Source: Curtobacterium poinsettiae
Lineage (GTDB): Bacteria; Actinomycetota; Actinomycetes; Actinomycetales; Microbacteriaceae
Direction: 5' to 3'
Assembly: GCF_025677645.1 (NCBI RefSeq)
Contig: NZ_CP106879.1
Coordinates: forward strand, 1,984,001 to 2,048,000
Length of the DNA: 64,000 bases
Shown: piece by piece, positions 34,170 through 43,265 of the stretch
Layout of the letters: each line of letters begins with the position of its first letter
Position numbering within the stretch: position 1 is the first letter of the stretch
Made by a program: the position numbers and the translations under genes
The notes under the pieces: model-generated
What the model was told of the DNA's origin: nothing
Seen by the model: only the letters and a program-made list of their open reading frames with translations
Database searches by the model: none

Positions 34170-35197
34170 GGCAGTCGTTCGGCTCCGGGCGTCCCCGGTC
34201 TGGCGGTCTGCGCCGCTCGGCCGGGCTCTGCCGTGAGGTCGCGGTGCTCGTCGCCGTGGTGGCGGTCATCGTGGTGCTCGTCCTGGTCGGGCTCGGCGCC
34301 GGGTCGATCCCGCTCACCCCGGGGCAGGTGCTCGCCGCCCTGTTCGGCCAGGGGGACCGGATCTCGGACTTCGTCATCGGGCAGCTCCGCGGGCCGCGGG
34401 TGCTCGGTGCCGTCCTCGTCGGCGCCAGCCTCGGCGTCGCCGGTGCCATCGTGCAGAGCGTCGTGCGGAACCCGATCGCGAGCCCCGACGTCATCGGCAT
34501 CACCTCGGGGGCCAGCGCCGCCGGACTCACCGCCATCGTGCTGTTCGGTGCCAGCGGCGGCACCCTCTTCTCGGTCGTGCTCGTCGGCGCCGTGGCGGTC
34601 TCGATCGTCATCGCCGGGCTCGCCTGGCGACGGGGGATCACCGGCAACCGGGTGATCCTCGTCGGGATCGGCGTCGCGGCGATCTGCCTGAGCATCACCG
34701 GCTGGATGCTCACGAGCGGCACCGTCACCCAGGCGGGCACCGCGCTGCTCTGGCTCTCCGGCAGCCTGAACGCCGTCGACCGCGACCTGGTCGGGGTCCT
34801 CGGCGTCGCGTTCGCCGTGCTCGGCGTGCTCGCGCTGCTGCAGTCCGCCCGCCTCCAGGTGCTGAGCCTCGGGGACGAGGTCGCCGCCGCGCTCGGACTC
34901 CGACCGGACCGGGCGAAGGTGCTCCTGCTCCTCACTGCCGTGTGCCTGACCGCCGCAGCCGTGGCCACCGCGGGGCCCGTGTCGTTCGTGGCGCTGATGT
35001 CCGCACCGATCGCCCGACGCCTGGTCGGCGGCGGACGGGTGGCACTCTTGCCGGCCGCCGCCGTCGGTGCCGCGATCACGCTCGGCAGCGACCTGCTGGC
35101 ACAGTTCGCGATCCCCGGCAACGCGCTGCCCGTGGGCGTCGTGACGGGCGTCGTGGGGGCGCCGTACCTGCTCTGGTTGCTCGCGCGGGGACGGTGA
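34166..35197 (+). CDS. Iron-siderophore ABC transporter permease, FecCD family (second subunit)
   Basis: 343 residues from GTG 34166, overlapping the first permease by four bases. Same family signatures: LRGPRVLGAVLVGASLGVAG, VQSVVRNPIASPDVIGITSG and PVSFVALMSAPIARRLVGGG. Both permeases together make the heterodimeric channel usual for catechol- and hydroxamate-siderophore importers. It ends with about 135 bp before garA. Confidence 0.93.
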   Translation: MRQSFGSGRPRSGGLRRSAGLCREVAVLVAVVAVIVVLVLVGLGAGSIPLTPGQVLAALFGQGDRISDFVIGQLRGPRVLGAVLVGASLGVAGAIVQSVVRNPIASPDVIGITSGASAAGLTAIVLFGASGGTLFSVVLVGAVAVSIVIAGLAWRRGITGNRVILVGIGVAAICLSITGWMLTSGTVTQAGTALLWLSGSLNAVDRDLVGVLGVAFAVLGVLALLQSARLQVLSLGDEVAAALGLRPDRAKVLLLLTAVCLTAAAVATAGPVSFVALMSAPIARRLVGGGRVALLPAAAVGAAITLGSDLLAQFAIPGNALPVGVVTGVVGAPYLLWLLARGR

Positions 35198-35332
35198 CGT
35201 CGGGTCGGACGGGTCGCTGACAGCGCTCGGGCGTTCGCGGATCGCGGAAGTCGTTCCACAGTCCCAGATCGGGGCTGCCGCTCGGGCCGTCGTTTCCGAT
35301 ACGCTGGTGGGCCAAGAGGAGGAGGTCCACCG

Positions 35333-35812
35333 ATGCCAGATCCAGTGGTCCCGCAGCCGGGCGGTCAGAAGACCCCGGAGCAGCGGCTGGTCGACACCAC
35401 GCTGACCTTCAGCATGGACATGGGCGCGGCGCTCACCGCCGAGTCCGGTGTCTCGACCGAAGAACGTGAAGCCGTCAACGCCCTGCCCTCCGGGTCGGCG
35501 TTGCTCGTGGTCCGTCGCGGCCCCAACGTGGGTGCGCGGTTCCTCCTCGACTCCGACGTCACGACGGCCGGTCGGCACCCCGACGCCGACATCTTCCTCG
35601 ACGACGTCACCGTGTCGCGCAAGCACGCGCAGTTCCTGCGCCACGGCACGAGCTTCAGTGTGAAGGACAACGGCTCGCTGAACGGCACGTACTTCGACGG
35701 TGTCCGCATCGACGAAGCGCTGCTCACCGACGGGGCCGAGGTCCAGGTCGGCAAGTTCCGCCTGACGTTCTACGCATCTCGGGTCGACCTGGCGCGCCTG
35801 GCGAACGCGTAG
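35333..35812 (+). CDS. garA: GarA/OdhI FHA-domain metabolic switch
   Basis: 159 residues from ATG 35333 with GAGGAGGT 5 bases upstream. The C-terminal FHA domain is clear (TAGRHPDADIFLDDVTVSRK, HAQFL, NGSLNGTYF). The N-terminal DTTLTFSMD keeps the paired threonines (T22, T23) equivalent to those phosphorylated by PknG and PknB in GarA/OdhI. Unphosphorylated GarA inhibits 2-oxoglutarate dehydrogenase and controls glutamate enzymes; phosphorylation makes it bind itself and release them. It is coupled to ftsR (TAGTG overlap). Confidence 0.93.
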   Translation: MPDPVVPQPGGQKTPEQRLVDTTLTFSMDMGAALTAESGVSTEEREAVNALPSGSALLVVRRGPNVGARFLLDSDVTTAGRHPDADIFLDDVTVSRKHAQFLRHGTSFSVKDNGSLNGTYFDGVRIDEALLTDGAEVQVGKFRLTFYASRVDLARLANA

Positions 35813-36516
35813 TGGCCGCACGGTCCGCTGCGGCCCGGGCGGGGTCCGCGGCGCCGGACCTGCTCACCATCGGGCAGGTCCTCGCTCGCCTCAAGCCCGA
35901 GTTCCCGGACCTGTCGAGCTCCAAGCTGCGGTTCCTCGAAGAGCGCGAGCTCGTCACGCCGATCCGCACGGCCAGCGGGTACCGCAAGTTCTCCGCTGCC
36001 GACCTCGAGCGGCTCCGGGTGATCCTCGGACTGCAGCGTGACCACTACCTGCCGCTCAAGGTCATCAAGGAGTACCTCGCCGACCTCGATGCCGGGCGCG
36101 AGCCGGTCCTCCCCGGCGGAGGCGACGCGCCGAAGCCGTCGATCCTCGGTCGCGAACGCCGGTACACCCGCGACGAAACGGTCCGGGCAGCCGGCGCCTC
36201 ACCGATGCTCCTCGCCGACGCGGTCTCGGCCTCGCTGCTCCCGGCCACCGACACCTACGGCGACGACGGCGTCTCCGTGCTGAAGGCCCTGGTCGAACTG
36301 CAGCGCACGGGTATCGAGCCGCGACACCTCCGAACGCTGCGCAGTACCGCCGAGCGCGAGGTCGGTCTCATCGAGTCCGCCCTCATGCCGGTCTCCCGCC
36401 GGGGTGACGCGACCTCGCGTGCGAAGGCCACGGAGCTCGCACGCGAGATCGCCGGGCACCTCGAGATCATCCGGTCGAACCTCATCCGCCAGGCCATCGG
36501 TCGTCTCGACGCATGA
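35812..36516 (+). CDS. ftsR: FtsR-like MerR-family regulator
   Basis: 234 residues from GTG 35812, which overlaps the garA stop. N-terminal MerR helix-turn-helix (LTIGQVLARLKPEFPDLSSS, KLRFLEERELV, TPIRTASGYRKFSAADLERL) and a long helical C-terminus that forms the dimer, without metal-binding cysteines. The order garA-ftsR-MerR matches Rv1827-Rv1828-Rv1830; the Corynebacterium glutamicum homologue FtsR activates ftsZ. Control of cell division in response to metabolic state is the likely role. Confidence 0.88.
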   Translation: MAARSAAARAGSAAPDLLTIGQVLARLKPEFPDLSSSKLRFLEERELVTPIRTASGYRKFSAADLERLRVILGLQRDHYLPLKVIKEYLADLDAGREPVLPGGGDAPKPSILGRERRYTRDETVRAAGASPMLLADAVSASLLPATDTYGDDGVSVLKALVELQRTGIEPRHLRTLRSTAEREVGLIESALMPVSRRGDATSRAKATELAREIAGHLEIIRSNLIRQAIGRLDA

Positions 36517-36700
36517 CACCGTCCGGTGCTCCGACAGGGGTTGTGTGTCAGTGGCCGAGGCGTATCCTCGACACGCCGGACGCGCCGGGTCGGATGTCCC
36601 GCGCGGGAGCGGTCGGAGTCGCTACCGTGGACCTCGGAACAACTCTCAACCCGTCGTTGAAGCTTCGGGTGGGAGCTCGATCGTCGTGGAAGGCAAGCTC

Positions 36701-37261
36701 ATGAGTGGGAACGACACCCCTGGCACCGAGTCTGATGTGACCCGGTACGACCTCGGGCTGCTCTTCACCGATGGTCTGCCCGAGCACGACGAGCAGAACG
36801 GCTACCGCGGCACCGTCGCCGCACGTGCAGCCGGCATTTCGTACCGACAGCTCGACTACTGGGCCCGCACCGAGCTCGTGCAGCCGACGATCCGCGGGGC
36901 CGCTGGCTCCGGATCGCAGCGCCTGTACGGGTTCCGCGACATCCTCGTGCTCAAGCTCGTGAAGCGCCTGCTCGACACCGGCATCTCGCTGCAGCAGATC
37001 CGCACCGCGGTCAACCAGCTCCGGGAGTCCGGCGTCTCCGACCTGGCGCAGACCACACTGATGTCCGACGGCGCTTCGGTGTACCTGTGCACCTCCGACG
37101 ACGAGGTCATCGACCTCGTGTCCCGCGGCCAGGGTGTCTTCGGCATCGCGGTCGGCAAGGTCCTGCGCGAGGTCGAGAGCTCCCTGGTCGAGCTCGACGC
37201 CACCGCCGCGGCCGACCCCTCCGACGAGCTCGCCGCTCGTCGGGCTTCCCGCGCTTCCTGA
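36701..37261 (+). CDS. MerR-family regulator, Rv1830 (McdR) type
   Basis: 186 residues from ATG 36701 (GGAAGG 8 bases upstream). MerR winged helix at residues about 34-95: GYRGTVAARAAGISYRQLDYWARTELVQ, then LYGFRDILVLKLVKRLLDTGISLQQIRTAV. The C-terminal part (SVYLCTSDDEVIDLVSRGQG) is typical of the Rv1830 group, linked to chromosome and division control in mycobacteria. Between this gene and ftsR there is no DUF151 nuclease-like gene, which occupies that place in mycobacteria. Confidence 0.85.
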   Translation: MSGNDTPGTESDVTRYDLGLLFTDGLPEHDEQNGYRGTVAARAAGISYRQLDYWARTELVQPTIRGAAGSGSQRLYGFRDILVLKLVKRLLDTGISLQQIRTAVNQLRESGVSDLAQTTLMSDGASVYLCTSDDEVIDLVSRGQGVFGIAVGKVLREVESSLVELDATAAADPSDELAARRASRAS

Positions 37262-37291
37262 CGAGGTTCTCGTCCCGCGGCTCGCCAGCGC

Positions 37292-37934
37292 GGTCACGAA
37301 CCGTCGCCCGCGTGTCGCCGAGTGGTCACGAACTGTCGGCTGCGCGGCCGCTGGCCGACAGTTGGTGACCGCTCGGCGGACGTGAGCGGCATGTCGTGAC
37401 CGCTGGGCGAGCCGGAGTCGGGCGTGTCTGGCGGGGCTGGGGTGGGCCTCCTGGCAGCCGCCGTGTGGTCACGAACCGTCGCCTGCGTGTCGTCGAGTGG
37501 TCACGAACTGTCGCCTGTGCGGCCGCTGGCCGACAGTTGGTGACCGCTCGGCGGACGTGAGCGGCATGTCGTGACCGCTGGGCGATCTGGAGTCGGGCGT
37601 GTCTGCCGGGACCGTGGTGGGCCTCCTGGCAGTCGCCGTGTGGTCACGAACCGCCGTGGGCGTGTCGCCGAGTGGTCACGATCTGTCGGCTGCGCGGCCG
37701 TCGGCCGACAAGTTGGTGACCGCTCGGCGGACGTGAGCGGCATGTCGTGACCGGTGGGCGAGCTGGAGTCAGGCGTGTCTGGCGGGGCCGGGGTGGGCCT
37801 CCTGGCAGCCGCCGTGTGGTCACGAACCGTCGCCTGCGTGTCGCCGAGTGGCCACGAACTGTCGGCTGCGCGGCCGCCGGCCGACAGTTGGTGACCGCTC
37901 GGCGGAAGTGAGCGGCATGTCGTGACCGCTGGAC
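37292..37934 (+). repeat. 175-bp tandem repeat array, about 3.7 copies
   Basis: This 680-bp stretch between the MerR gene and parA has no supportable gene. It holds four units starting with GGTCACGAACC at 37292, 37467, 37642 and 37818, a 175-bp period (one unit is 176). Each unit contains an inverted repeat of 25-base arms with two mismatches (first copy: CGCCGAGTGGTCACGAACTG from 37316, its inverse ending near 37379) and a conserved block GCGGCATGTCGTGACC 47 bases after the first arm. Two more copies of the core, inverted, occur near 54.6-54.9 kb. Confidence 0.9.
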
Positions 37935-37943
37935 CGCAACGAC

Positions 37944-38756
37944 CTACGCGGCGCCGCCCTCGGCGTACGGACCGATCTTGCCGGTGCGCATGATGCGCTC
38001 GAGCAGCTGGTCGAAGTTCTTCGCCATCTCCTGCGCGGACTCACCGGGCCAGACGTGCAGCGGCTTCGCGGCACCCTGCGCCTGCTGCAGCGACGTGCGC
38101 TCCGGCAGCTGCGGGGAGAGCACGAGCGGGCCGAACATGTCCCGGAGCTCCTTGATGCGGAACTGGTGCTCGAGCGACTGCACCCGGGCACGGTTCACGA
38201 TGATGCCGAGCGGCTGCAGGCGCGGGGAGAGTCCGCGGCGGATCTCCTCGATCGCCCGCAGCGCACGGTCGGCGGCGGCGACGGAGAACAGGCCGGGCTC
38301 GGTGACGACGGTGACGCGGTCGGACGCGGCCCACGCGGTGCGCGTCAGGGCGTTCAGCGACGGCGCGCAGTCGATGAGGACGAGCTCGTAGTCCTGCTCG
38401 ACGTTGGCCAGGGCCTCTTCGAGCTTCCAGATGTCGCGGATCGACGGGTGCGGCCCGTCGAAGTTGATGGCGGAGGGCGACCCGACCATGACGTCGATCT
38501 TGCCCTGCGACCCCTTCGTCCAGCCCGAGGGGGCGATCGCCTGACGGACGATCTTCTCCTTCGGGTTCTCGAGGACATCGGCGACGTTGAGGTGGCCGGC
38601 GAGGTTGATGTCGAGGCCCGTGGAGACGTCGGACTGCGGGTCCAGATCCACCACCAGCGTGCGCAGTCCCTTGGCGAACGCGGCCGAGGTCAGGCCGAGC
38701 GTCACCGTCGTCTTGCCGACACCACCCTTGAGGGAGCTCACGCTGAGTACATGCAC
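37944..38756 (-). CDS. ParA/MinD-family ATPase, orphan
   Basis: 270 residues from GTG 38756; a longer form starting at GTG 38777 is possible. Deviant Walker A SSLKGGVGKTTVTLGL at the N-terminus, Walker A' DLDPQSDVSTGLD and Walker B ELVLIDCAPSLNALT. This family positions DNA or cargo by ATP-driven patterning on the nucleoid. No parB or other partner is adjacent; the chromosomal parAB pair is normally near oriC, so this is a stand-alone ParA. It is divergent from pyc and ends 10 bp from a tandem repeat array. Confidence 0.9.
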   Translation of the reverse strand: MHVLSVSSLKGGVGKTTVTLGLTSAAFAKGLRTLVVDLDPQSDVSTGLDINLAGHLNVADVLENPKEKIVRQAIAPSGWTKGSQGKIDVMVGSPSAINFDGPHPSIRDIWKLEEALANVEQDYELVLIDCAPSLNALTRTAWAASDRVTVVTEPGLFSVAAADRALRAIEEIRRGLSPRLQPLGIIVNRARVQSLEHQFRIKELRDMFGPLVLSPQLPERTSLQQAQGAAKPLHVWPGESAQEMAKNFDQLLERIMRTGKIGPYAEGGAA

Positions 38757-38816
38757 GTTGAGCAACGTTACCGCCACTAGGGTTGTCTCACCTCAACCCG
38801 GGCTGAAAGGGACGTC

Positions 38817-41800
38817 GTGTTCACGAAGATCCTCGTTGCGAACCGTGGCGAGATCGCCATCCGCGCGTTCCGTGCCGCCTACGAGTTGGGGGCCCGTACG
38901 GTGGCCGTCTACCCGTACGAAGACCGGAACTCCCTGCACCGCCTCAAGGCCGACGAGGCCTACCTGATCGGGGAGCGGGGTCACCCGGTCCGGGCGTACC
39001 TGGACGTCTCCGAGATCATCCGCGTCGCCCGCGAGTCGGGGGCCGACGCGATCTACCCGGGGTACGGGTTCCTGTCCGAGAACCCGGAACTCGCCGCGGC
39101 AGCGGCCGCGAACGGCATCACGTTCATCGGTCCGGGCGAGCACGTACTCGAGATGGCCGGCAACAAGGTCACCGCCAAGGAACACGCGATCGCGGCCGGC
39201 GTCCCGGTCCTCGCGAGCACCCCGGCGAGCCGCGACATCGACGAACTGATCGCCGGCGCCGACGCGATCGGGTTCCCGGTCTTCGCCAAGGCCGTCGCCG
39301 GTGGCGGCGGCCGTGGCATGCGCCGGGTGGAGACGAAGCCCGAGCTGCGCGACGCACTCGAAGCAGCGATGCGCGAGGCCGACAGTGCGTTCGGCGATCC
39401 CACGATGTTCCTCGAGCAGGCCGTCATCCGTCCGCGCCACATCGAGGTGCAGATCCTCGCGGACGCAACCGGCACCGACGTGGGCACGATCCACCTGTTC
39501 GAGCGGGACTGCTCGGTGCAGCGGCGCAACCAGAAGGTCGTCGAGATCGCGCCGGCACCGAACCTCGACCCCGCGATCGCGCAGGCACTGCACCGTGACG
39601 CCGTGGCCTTCGCCCGGTCGATCGGGTACGTGAACGCCGGCACCGTCGAGTTCCTGCTCGACACCGAGGGTGAGCGCCAGGGCCAGCACGTCTTCATCGA
39701 GATGAACCCGCGCATCCAGGTCGAGCACACGGTCACCGAGGAGGTCACCGACGTCGACCTGGTGCAGTCGCAGATGCGCATCGCGGCGGGGGAGACCCTC
39801 GCCGACCTGGGCCTGGCACAGGACACCGTCGCCGTGCACGGCGCGGCGCTGCAGACCCGCATCACGACCGAGGACCCGACGCAGGGCTTCCGTCCGGACA
39901 CCGGCCGGATCAGCACCTACCGCAGCCCCGGCGGCGCCGGCGTCCGGCTCGACGGCGGCACGGTCGCCACCGGCGCGCAGATCAGCCCGCACTTCGACTC
40001 GATGCTCGCGAAGATGACGTGCCGCGGCCGGGACTTCCCAGCGGCGGTGTCCCGGGCCAAGCGCGCCCTCGCCGAGTTCCGCATCCGCGGCGTCAGCACG
40101 AACATCCCGTTCCTGCAGGCCGTGCTCGAGGACCCGGACTTCGCCCGCGGTGACGTCTCGACGAAGTTCATCGAGGAACGTCCGCAGCTCTTCGGCGGCC
40201 ACGTCTCGAAGGACCGTGGCACGAAGGTGCTCACCTGGCTCGCCGACGTCACGGTGAACAAGCCGAACGGTGAGCGGTCGCCGCTGGTCACCGACCCGGC
40301 CGACAAGCTCCCTTCCACCGACCTGACGGCCCCGGTCCCCGCGGGGCAGCGCGACCGCCTGCTGGCGATGGGTCCGGCCGAGTGGTCGAAGGCCCTGCGT
40401 GCCCAGACGGCCCTCGCGGTGACCGAGACGACGATGCGGGACGCCCACCAGTCGCTCCTCGCCACCCGGGTCCGCACGAAGGACCTCGTCGCCGTCGCAC
40501 CGCACGTCGCGCGGCTCACCCCGCAGCTGCTCAGCGTCGAGGCCTGGGGCGGTGCCACGTACGACGTGGCACTCCGGTTCCTCGGGGAAGACCCCTGGGA
40601 GCGCCTGGCCTCGCTGCGCGAAGCGATGCCGAACATCCCGATCCAGATGCTGCTGCGCGGCCGCAACACCGTCGGGTACACGCCCTACCCGACCGAGGTC
40701 ACCGACGCCTTCGTCGACGAGGCGGCTCGGTCCGGCGTCGACGTCTTCCGCGTGTTCGACGCGCTGAACGACGTCAGCCAGCTGCGTCCAGCCCTGGAGG
40801 CCGTGCTCGCGACCGGCACGGCCGTCGCCGAGGCGGCGCTCTGCTACACCGCCGACCTCCTCGACCCCGCCGAGGACCTCTACACGCTCGACTACTACCT
40901 CCGGCTGGCGGAGCAGATGGTCGAGGCCGGCGCGCACGTCATCGGCATCAAGGACATGGCGGGGCTCCTCCGTGCCGGTGCGGCCGAGAAGCTCGTCACC
41001 GCCCTGCGCGAGCGCTTCGACCAGCCCGTGCACGTGCACACCCACGACACCGCCGGCGGCCAGCTCGCGACCCTGCTCGCCGCCTCGCGCGCCGGGGCCG
41101 ACGCCGTGGACGTCGCCGCAGCACCCATGGCCGGCACGACCAGCCAGCCGAGCATGTCCGCCCTGGTCGCCGCCCTGGCCCACACCGAGCGCGACACCGG
41201 TCTGTCCCTCGACGCCGTCGGTGACCTCGAGCCCTACTGGGAGTCGGTCCGTCGCGTGTACGCGCCGTTCGAGTCCGGGCTCGCCGGGCCGACCGGGCGT
41301 GTCTACAAGCACGAGATCCCCGGCGGTCAGCTGTCGAACCTCCGGCAGCAGGCGATCGCCCTGGGGCTCGGCGACCGGTTCGAGCAGGTCGAGGACTGGT
41401 ACGCCGAGGCGAACCGGATCCTCGGGCGCCCGACGAAGGTCACGCCGTCGTCGAAGGTCGTCGGCGACCTCGCGCTGCAGCTCGCAGCGGTCGGTGCCGA
41501 CCCGGTCGACTTCGAGCAGAACCCCGACAAGTACGACATCCCGGACTCCGTCGTCGGGTTCATGGCCGGCGAGCTGGGCGACCTGCCCGGTGGCTGGCCC
41601 GAGCCGTTCCGCTCGAAGGTCCTGGCCGGTCGCGACGTCCGACTCGAGATCACCCCGGTGCCCGCCGACGAGCGCGCGCACCTCGAGACCCCCGGGCCCG
41701 GGCGTCAGCAGGCCCTCAACCGCCTGCTCTTCCCGCAGCCCACGCAGCAGTTCCAGCGCGTGCGGGAGCAGTACGGCGACCTGTCCGTCGTCCCGACCGT

Positions 41801-42227
41801 CGACTACCTGTACGGGCTGCGCCCCGGACAGGAGCACAGCGTCCCGCTCGGCAAGGGCGTCGACGTGTTCGTCGGGCTCGAGGCGATCGGCGAGGTGGAC
41901 GCCAAGGGCATCCGCACGGTCATGGCGACGATGAACGGGCAGCTCCGCCCGGTCGCCGTCCGCGACCGTTCGGTCGAGGTCGAGACGAAGGCGGCCGAGA
42001 AGGCCGACGCGTCCGACCCGAAGCACGTGGCCGCGCCGTTCTCCGGCGTGGTGACGCTCAAGGTCGCTGTCGGTGACGTCGTCGAGGCCGGTACGCCGGT
42101 GGCGAGCATCGAGGCGATGAAGATGGAAGCGGCCATCACGGCGCCCGTGTCGGGCACCGTCGGCCGACTCGCGATCCCGGTGACCCAGCAGGTGGACGCC
42201 GGCGACCTCCTGGTGGTGCTGCAGTAA
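38817..42227 (+). CDS. pyc: Pyruvate carboxylase
   Basis: 1136 residues from GTG 38817 (AAAGGGAC upstream). Biotin carboxylase domain residues about 1-450 ([23 protein letters not shown]-grasp loop [25 protein letters not shown]), carboxyltransferase about 530-800 ([20 protein letters not shown]), a tetramerisation and linker region, and a biotin carrier domain at the end with the biotinylated lysine in EAMKMEA (about residue 1101). It makes oxaloacetate from pyruvate and bicarbonate to refill the TCA cycle. Confidence 0.97.
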   Translation: MFTKILVANRGEIAIRAFRAAYELGARTVAVYPYEDRNSLHRLKADEAYLIGERGHPVRAYLDVSEIIRVARESGADAIYPGYGFLSENPELAAAAAANGITFIGPGEHVLEMAGNKVTAKEHAIAAGVPVLASTPASRDIDELIAGADAIGFPVFAKAVAGGGGRGMRRVETKPELRDALEAAMREADSAFGDPTMFLEQAVIRPRHIEVQILADATGTDVGTIHLFERDCSVQRRNQKVVEIAPAPNLDPAIAQALHRDAVAFARSIGYVNAGTVEFLLDTEGERQGQHVFIEMNPRIQVEHTVTEEVTDVDLVQSQMRIAAGETLADLGLAQDTVAVHGAALQTRITTEDPTQGFRPDTGRISTYRSPGGAGVRLDGGTVATGAQISPHFDSMLAKMTCRGRDFPAAVSRAKRALAEFRIRGVSTNIPFLQAVLEDPDFARGDVSTKFIEERPQLFGGHVSKDRGTKVLTWLADVTVNKPNGERSPLVTDPADKLPSTDLTAPVPAGQRDRLLAMGPAEWSKALRAQTALAVTETTMRDAHQSLLATRVRTKDLVAVAPHVARLTPQLLSVEAWGGATYDVALRFLGEDPWERLASLREAMPNIPIQMLLRGRNTVGYTPYPTEVTDAFVDEAARSGVDVFRVFDALNDVSQLRPALEAVLATGTAVAEAALCYTADLLDPAEDLYTLDYYLRLAEQMVEAGAHVIGIKDMAGLLRAGAAEKLVTALRERFDQPVHVHTHDTAGGQLATLLAASRAGADAVDVAAAPMAGTTSQPSMSALVAALAHTERDTGLSLDAVGDLEPYWESVRRVYAPFESGLAGPTGRVYKHEIPGGQLSNLRQQAIALGLGDRFEQVEDWYAEANRILGRPTKVTPSSKVVGDLALQLAAVGADPVDFEQNPDKYDIPDSVVGFMAGELGDLPGGWPEPFRSKVLAGRDVRLEITPVPADERAHLETPGPGRQQALNRLLFPQPTQQFQRVREQYGDLSVVPTVDYLYGLRPGQEHSVPLGKGVDVFVGLEAIGEVDAKGIRTVMATMNGQLRPVAVRDRSVEVETKAAEKADASDPKHVAAPFSGVVTLKVAVGDVVEAGTPVASIEAMKMEAAITAPVSGTVGRLAIPVTQQVDAGDLLVVLQ

Positions 42228-42228
42228 A

Positions 42229-42732
42229 TTGACCGTTCGTCCCATCCGCCTGTTCGGCGACCCCGTCCTCCGTTCGTCGGCCGACCCGATCCGCCCCGAA
42301 CTGCTCGGGAGCGCCGGGGTCCGTGACCTCGTGCAGGACCTCATCGACACCGTCAAGGAGCCGGGGCGTGCCGGGGTGGCCGCGCCCCAGATCGGCGTCG
42401 GGCTCCGTGCGTTCTCGTACAACGTGGACGGTGCGGTCGGCTACGTCCTCAACCCCGAGCTCGTCGAGGTCTCCGGGGAGCCCGAGCTCATGGAAGAAGG
42501 GTGCCTCTCCGTCCCGGGGCTCGGGTACCCGACGCGTCGCTTCCCGTACGCGAAGGTGCGGGGTGTCGACGTCGACGGCGCGGAGGTCGTCCTCGAGGGC
42601 ACGGGCCTGATGGCCGAGGCGCTCCAGCACGAGTGCGACCACCTCGACGGCACCGTCTACGTGATGACGCTCGACCCCGAGGTCCGCCGTCAGGCACTGC
42701 GCGACATCCGCGCGCAGGACTGGTTCCACTGA
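42229..42732 (+). CDS. def: Peptide deformylase
   Basis: 167 residues from TTG 42229, one base after the pyc stop; the ribosome site is weak, so translation may be coupled to pyc. All three motifs are present: GVAAPQIG (G-x-G-x-A-A-x-Q), EEGCLSVPG (E-G-C-L-S) and QHECDHLDG (H-E-x-D-H), with Cys and two His binding the metal. It removes the formyl group from new proteins. Being in line with pyc is not a usual functional link. Confidence 0.93.
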   Translation: MTVRPIRLFGDPVLRSSADPIRPELLGSAGVRDLVQDLIDTVKEPGRAGVAAPQIGVGLRAFSYNVDGAVGYVLNPELVEVSGEPELMEEGCLSVPGLGYPTRRFPYAKVRGVDVDGAEVVLEGTGLMAEALQHECDHLDGTVYVMTLDPEVRRQALRDIRAQDWFH

Positions 42733-42874
42733 GCGGTCCCACAGTCCCGCGTTCGCGAGCTGTGAACAGTGGTGTGACACCCCCACGGGGGATTGTCGCT
42801 TTGTCCTGACGAGGGGGTACCGTGCTGCTGTCGGCCTCCCACCGACGACCATCCCATCCCCCCAGGACTCCCGC

Positions 42875-43006
42875 ATGACCAGTCAGAACGACGAGCTCAG
42901 CTCGCACCGCACCCGCACCAACCGTCGACCGGCCGAGACCACCGTCACGACCGGTTCGACCGCCGTCCTCGACGCCCCCGCGACGGAGCAGTCGCCGGAG
43001 GCCTGA
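42875..43006 (+). CDS. Possible small ORF, 43 residues
   Basis: ATG 42875 follows AGGACT about 8 bases upstream; the product begins MTSQNDELSSHRTRTNRRPA and ends with a Glu/Pro/Ala tail, with no hydrophobic segment. It is preceded by TTGTCG at about 42794 and TACCGT further on that could be a promoter, and by CCCCC/GGGGG pairing. It is followed at once by a perfect stem-loop at 43044. Too short to judge by composition; it may be a short secreted or regulatory peptide, or nothing. Confidence 0.3.
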   Translation: MTSQNDELSSHRTRTNRRPAETTVTTGSTAVLDAPATEQSPEA

Positions 43007-43043
43007 GCCCCGCAGGCGCCCCCGGCGCCCACTGCACGGCCTG

Positions 43044-43082
43044 GAGGCCCGGATCACGTCCGACGCACGTGATCCGGGCCTC
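43044..43082. terminator. Stem-loop, 16-bp perfect arms
   Basis: GAGGCCCGGATCACGT at 43044-43059 is exactly inverted at 43067-43082 around CCGACGC. It follows the possible small ORF and lies on the approach to the fatty-acyl-CoA synthetase gene from the left. The same 20 bases that open this arm (43041-43060) also occur inside murF at 61778-61797. Confidence 0.75.
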
Positions 43083-43205
43083 TCCCCATCGGTACGGCCG
43101 ACCCGCCGCTGGCGCGGCGCGTCGGAAACGGCGACGTTGGCCCAGGCCGTTGCGTCCACACCCGCGCGCACCCGGCGGGATCGGGCGTACCTGGTCAAAA
43201 GGAAC

Positions 43206-43259
43206 GACCCGGTACGCCCGGATCGACCCGGTACGCCCGAATCGACCCGGTACGCCCGG
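43206..43259. repeat. Three 19-bp tandem units forming one side of a stem
   Basis: GACCCGGTACGCCCG recurs at 43206, 43225 and 43244 with a 19-bp period. The sequence just before, GATCGGGCGTACCTGGTC at about 43181-43198, is the imperfect inverse of the unit, so the transcript of this stretch could form a hairpin with any one of the three copies. It lies directly after the stop of the acyl-CoA synthetase gene on the minus strand. Confidence 0.65.
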
Positions 43260-43265
43260 CGAGTG

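Noticed and set aside
37292..37934. Possible CRISPR array
   Set aside because: Units of 175 bp in direct repeat with no variable spacers and no cas genes nearby; not a CRISPR array.
38793..42422. 1209-residue minus-strand frame opposite pyruvate carboxylase
   Set aside because: Antisense of pyc; no start signal or domain.
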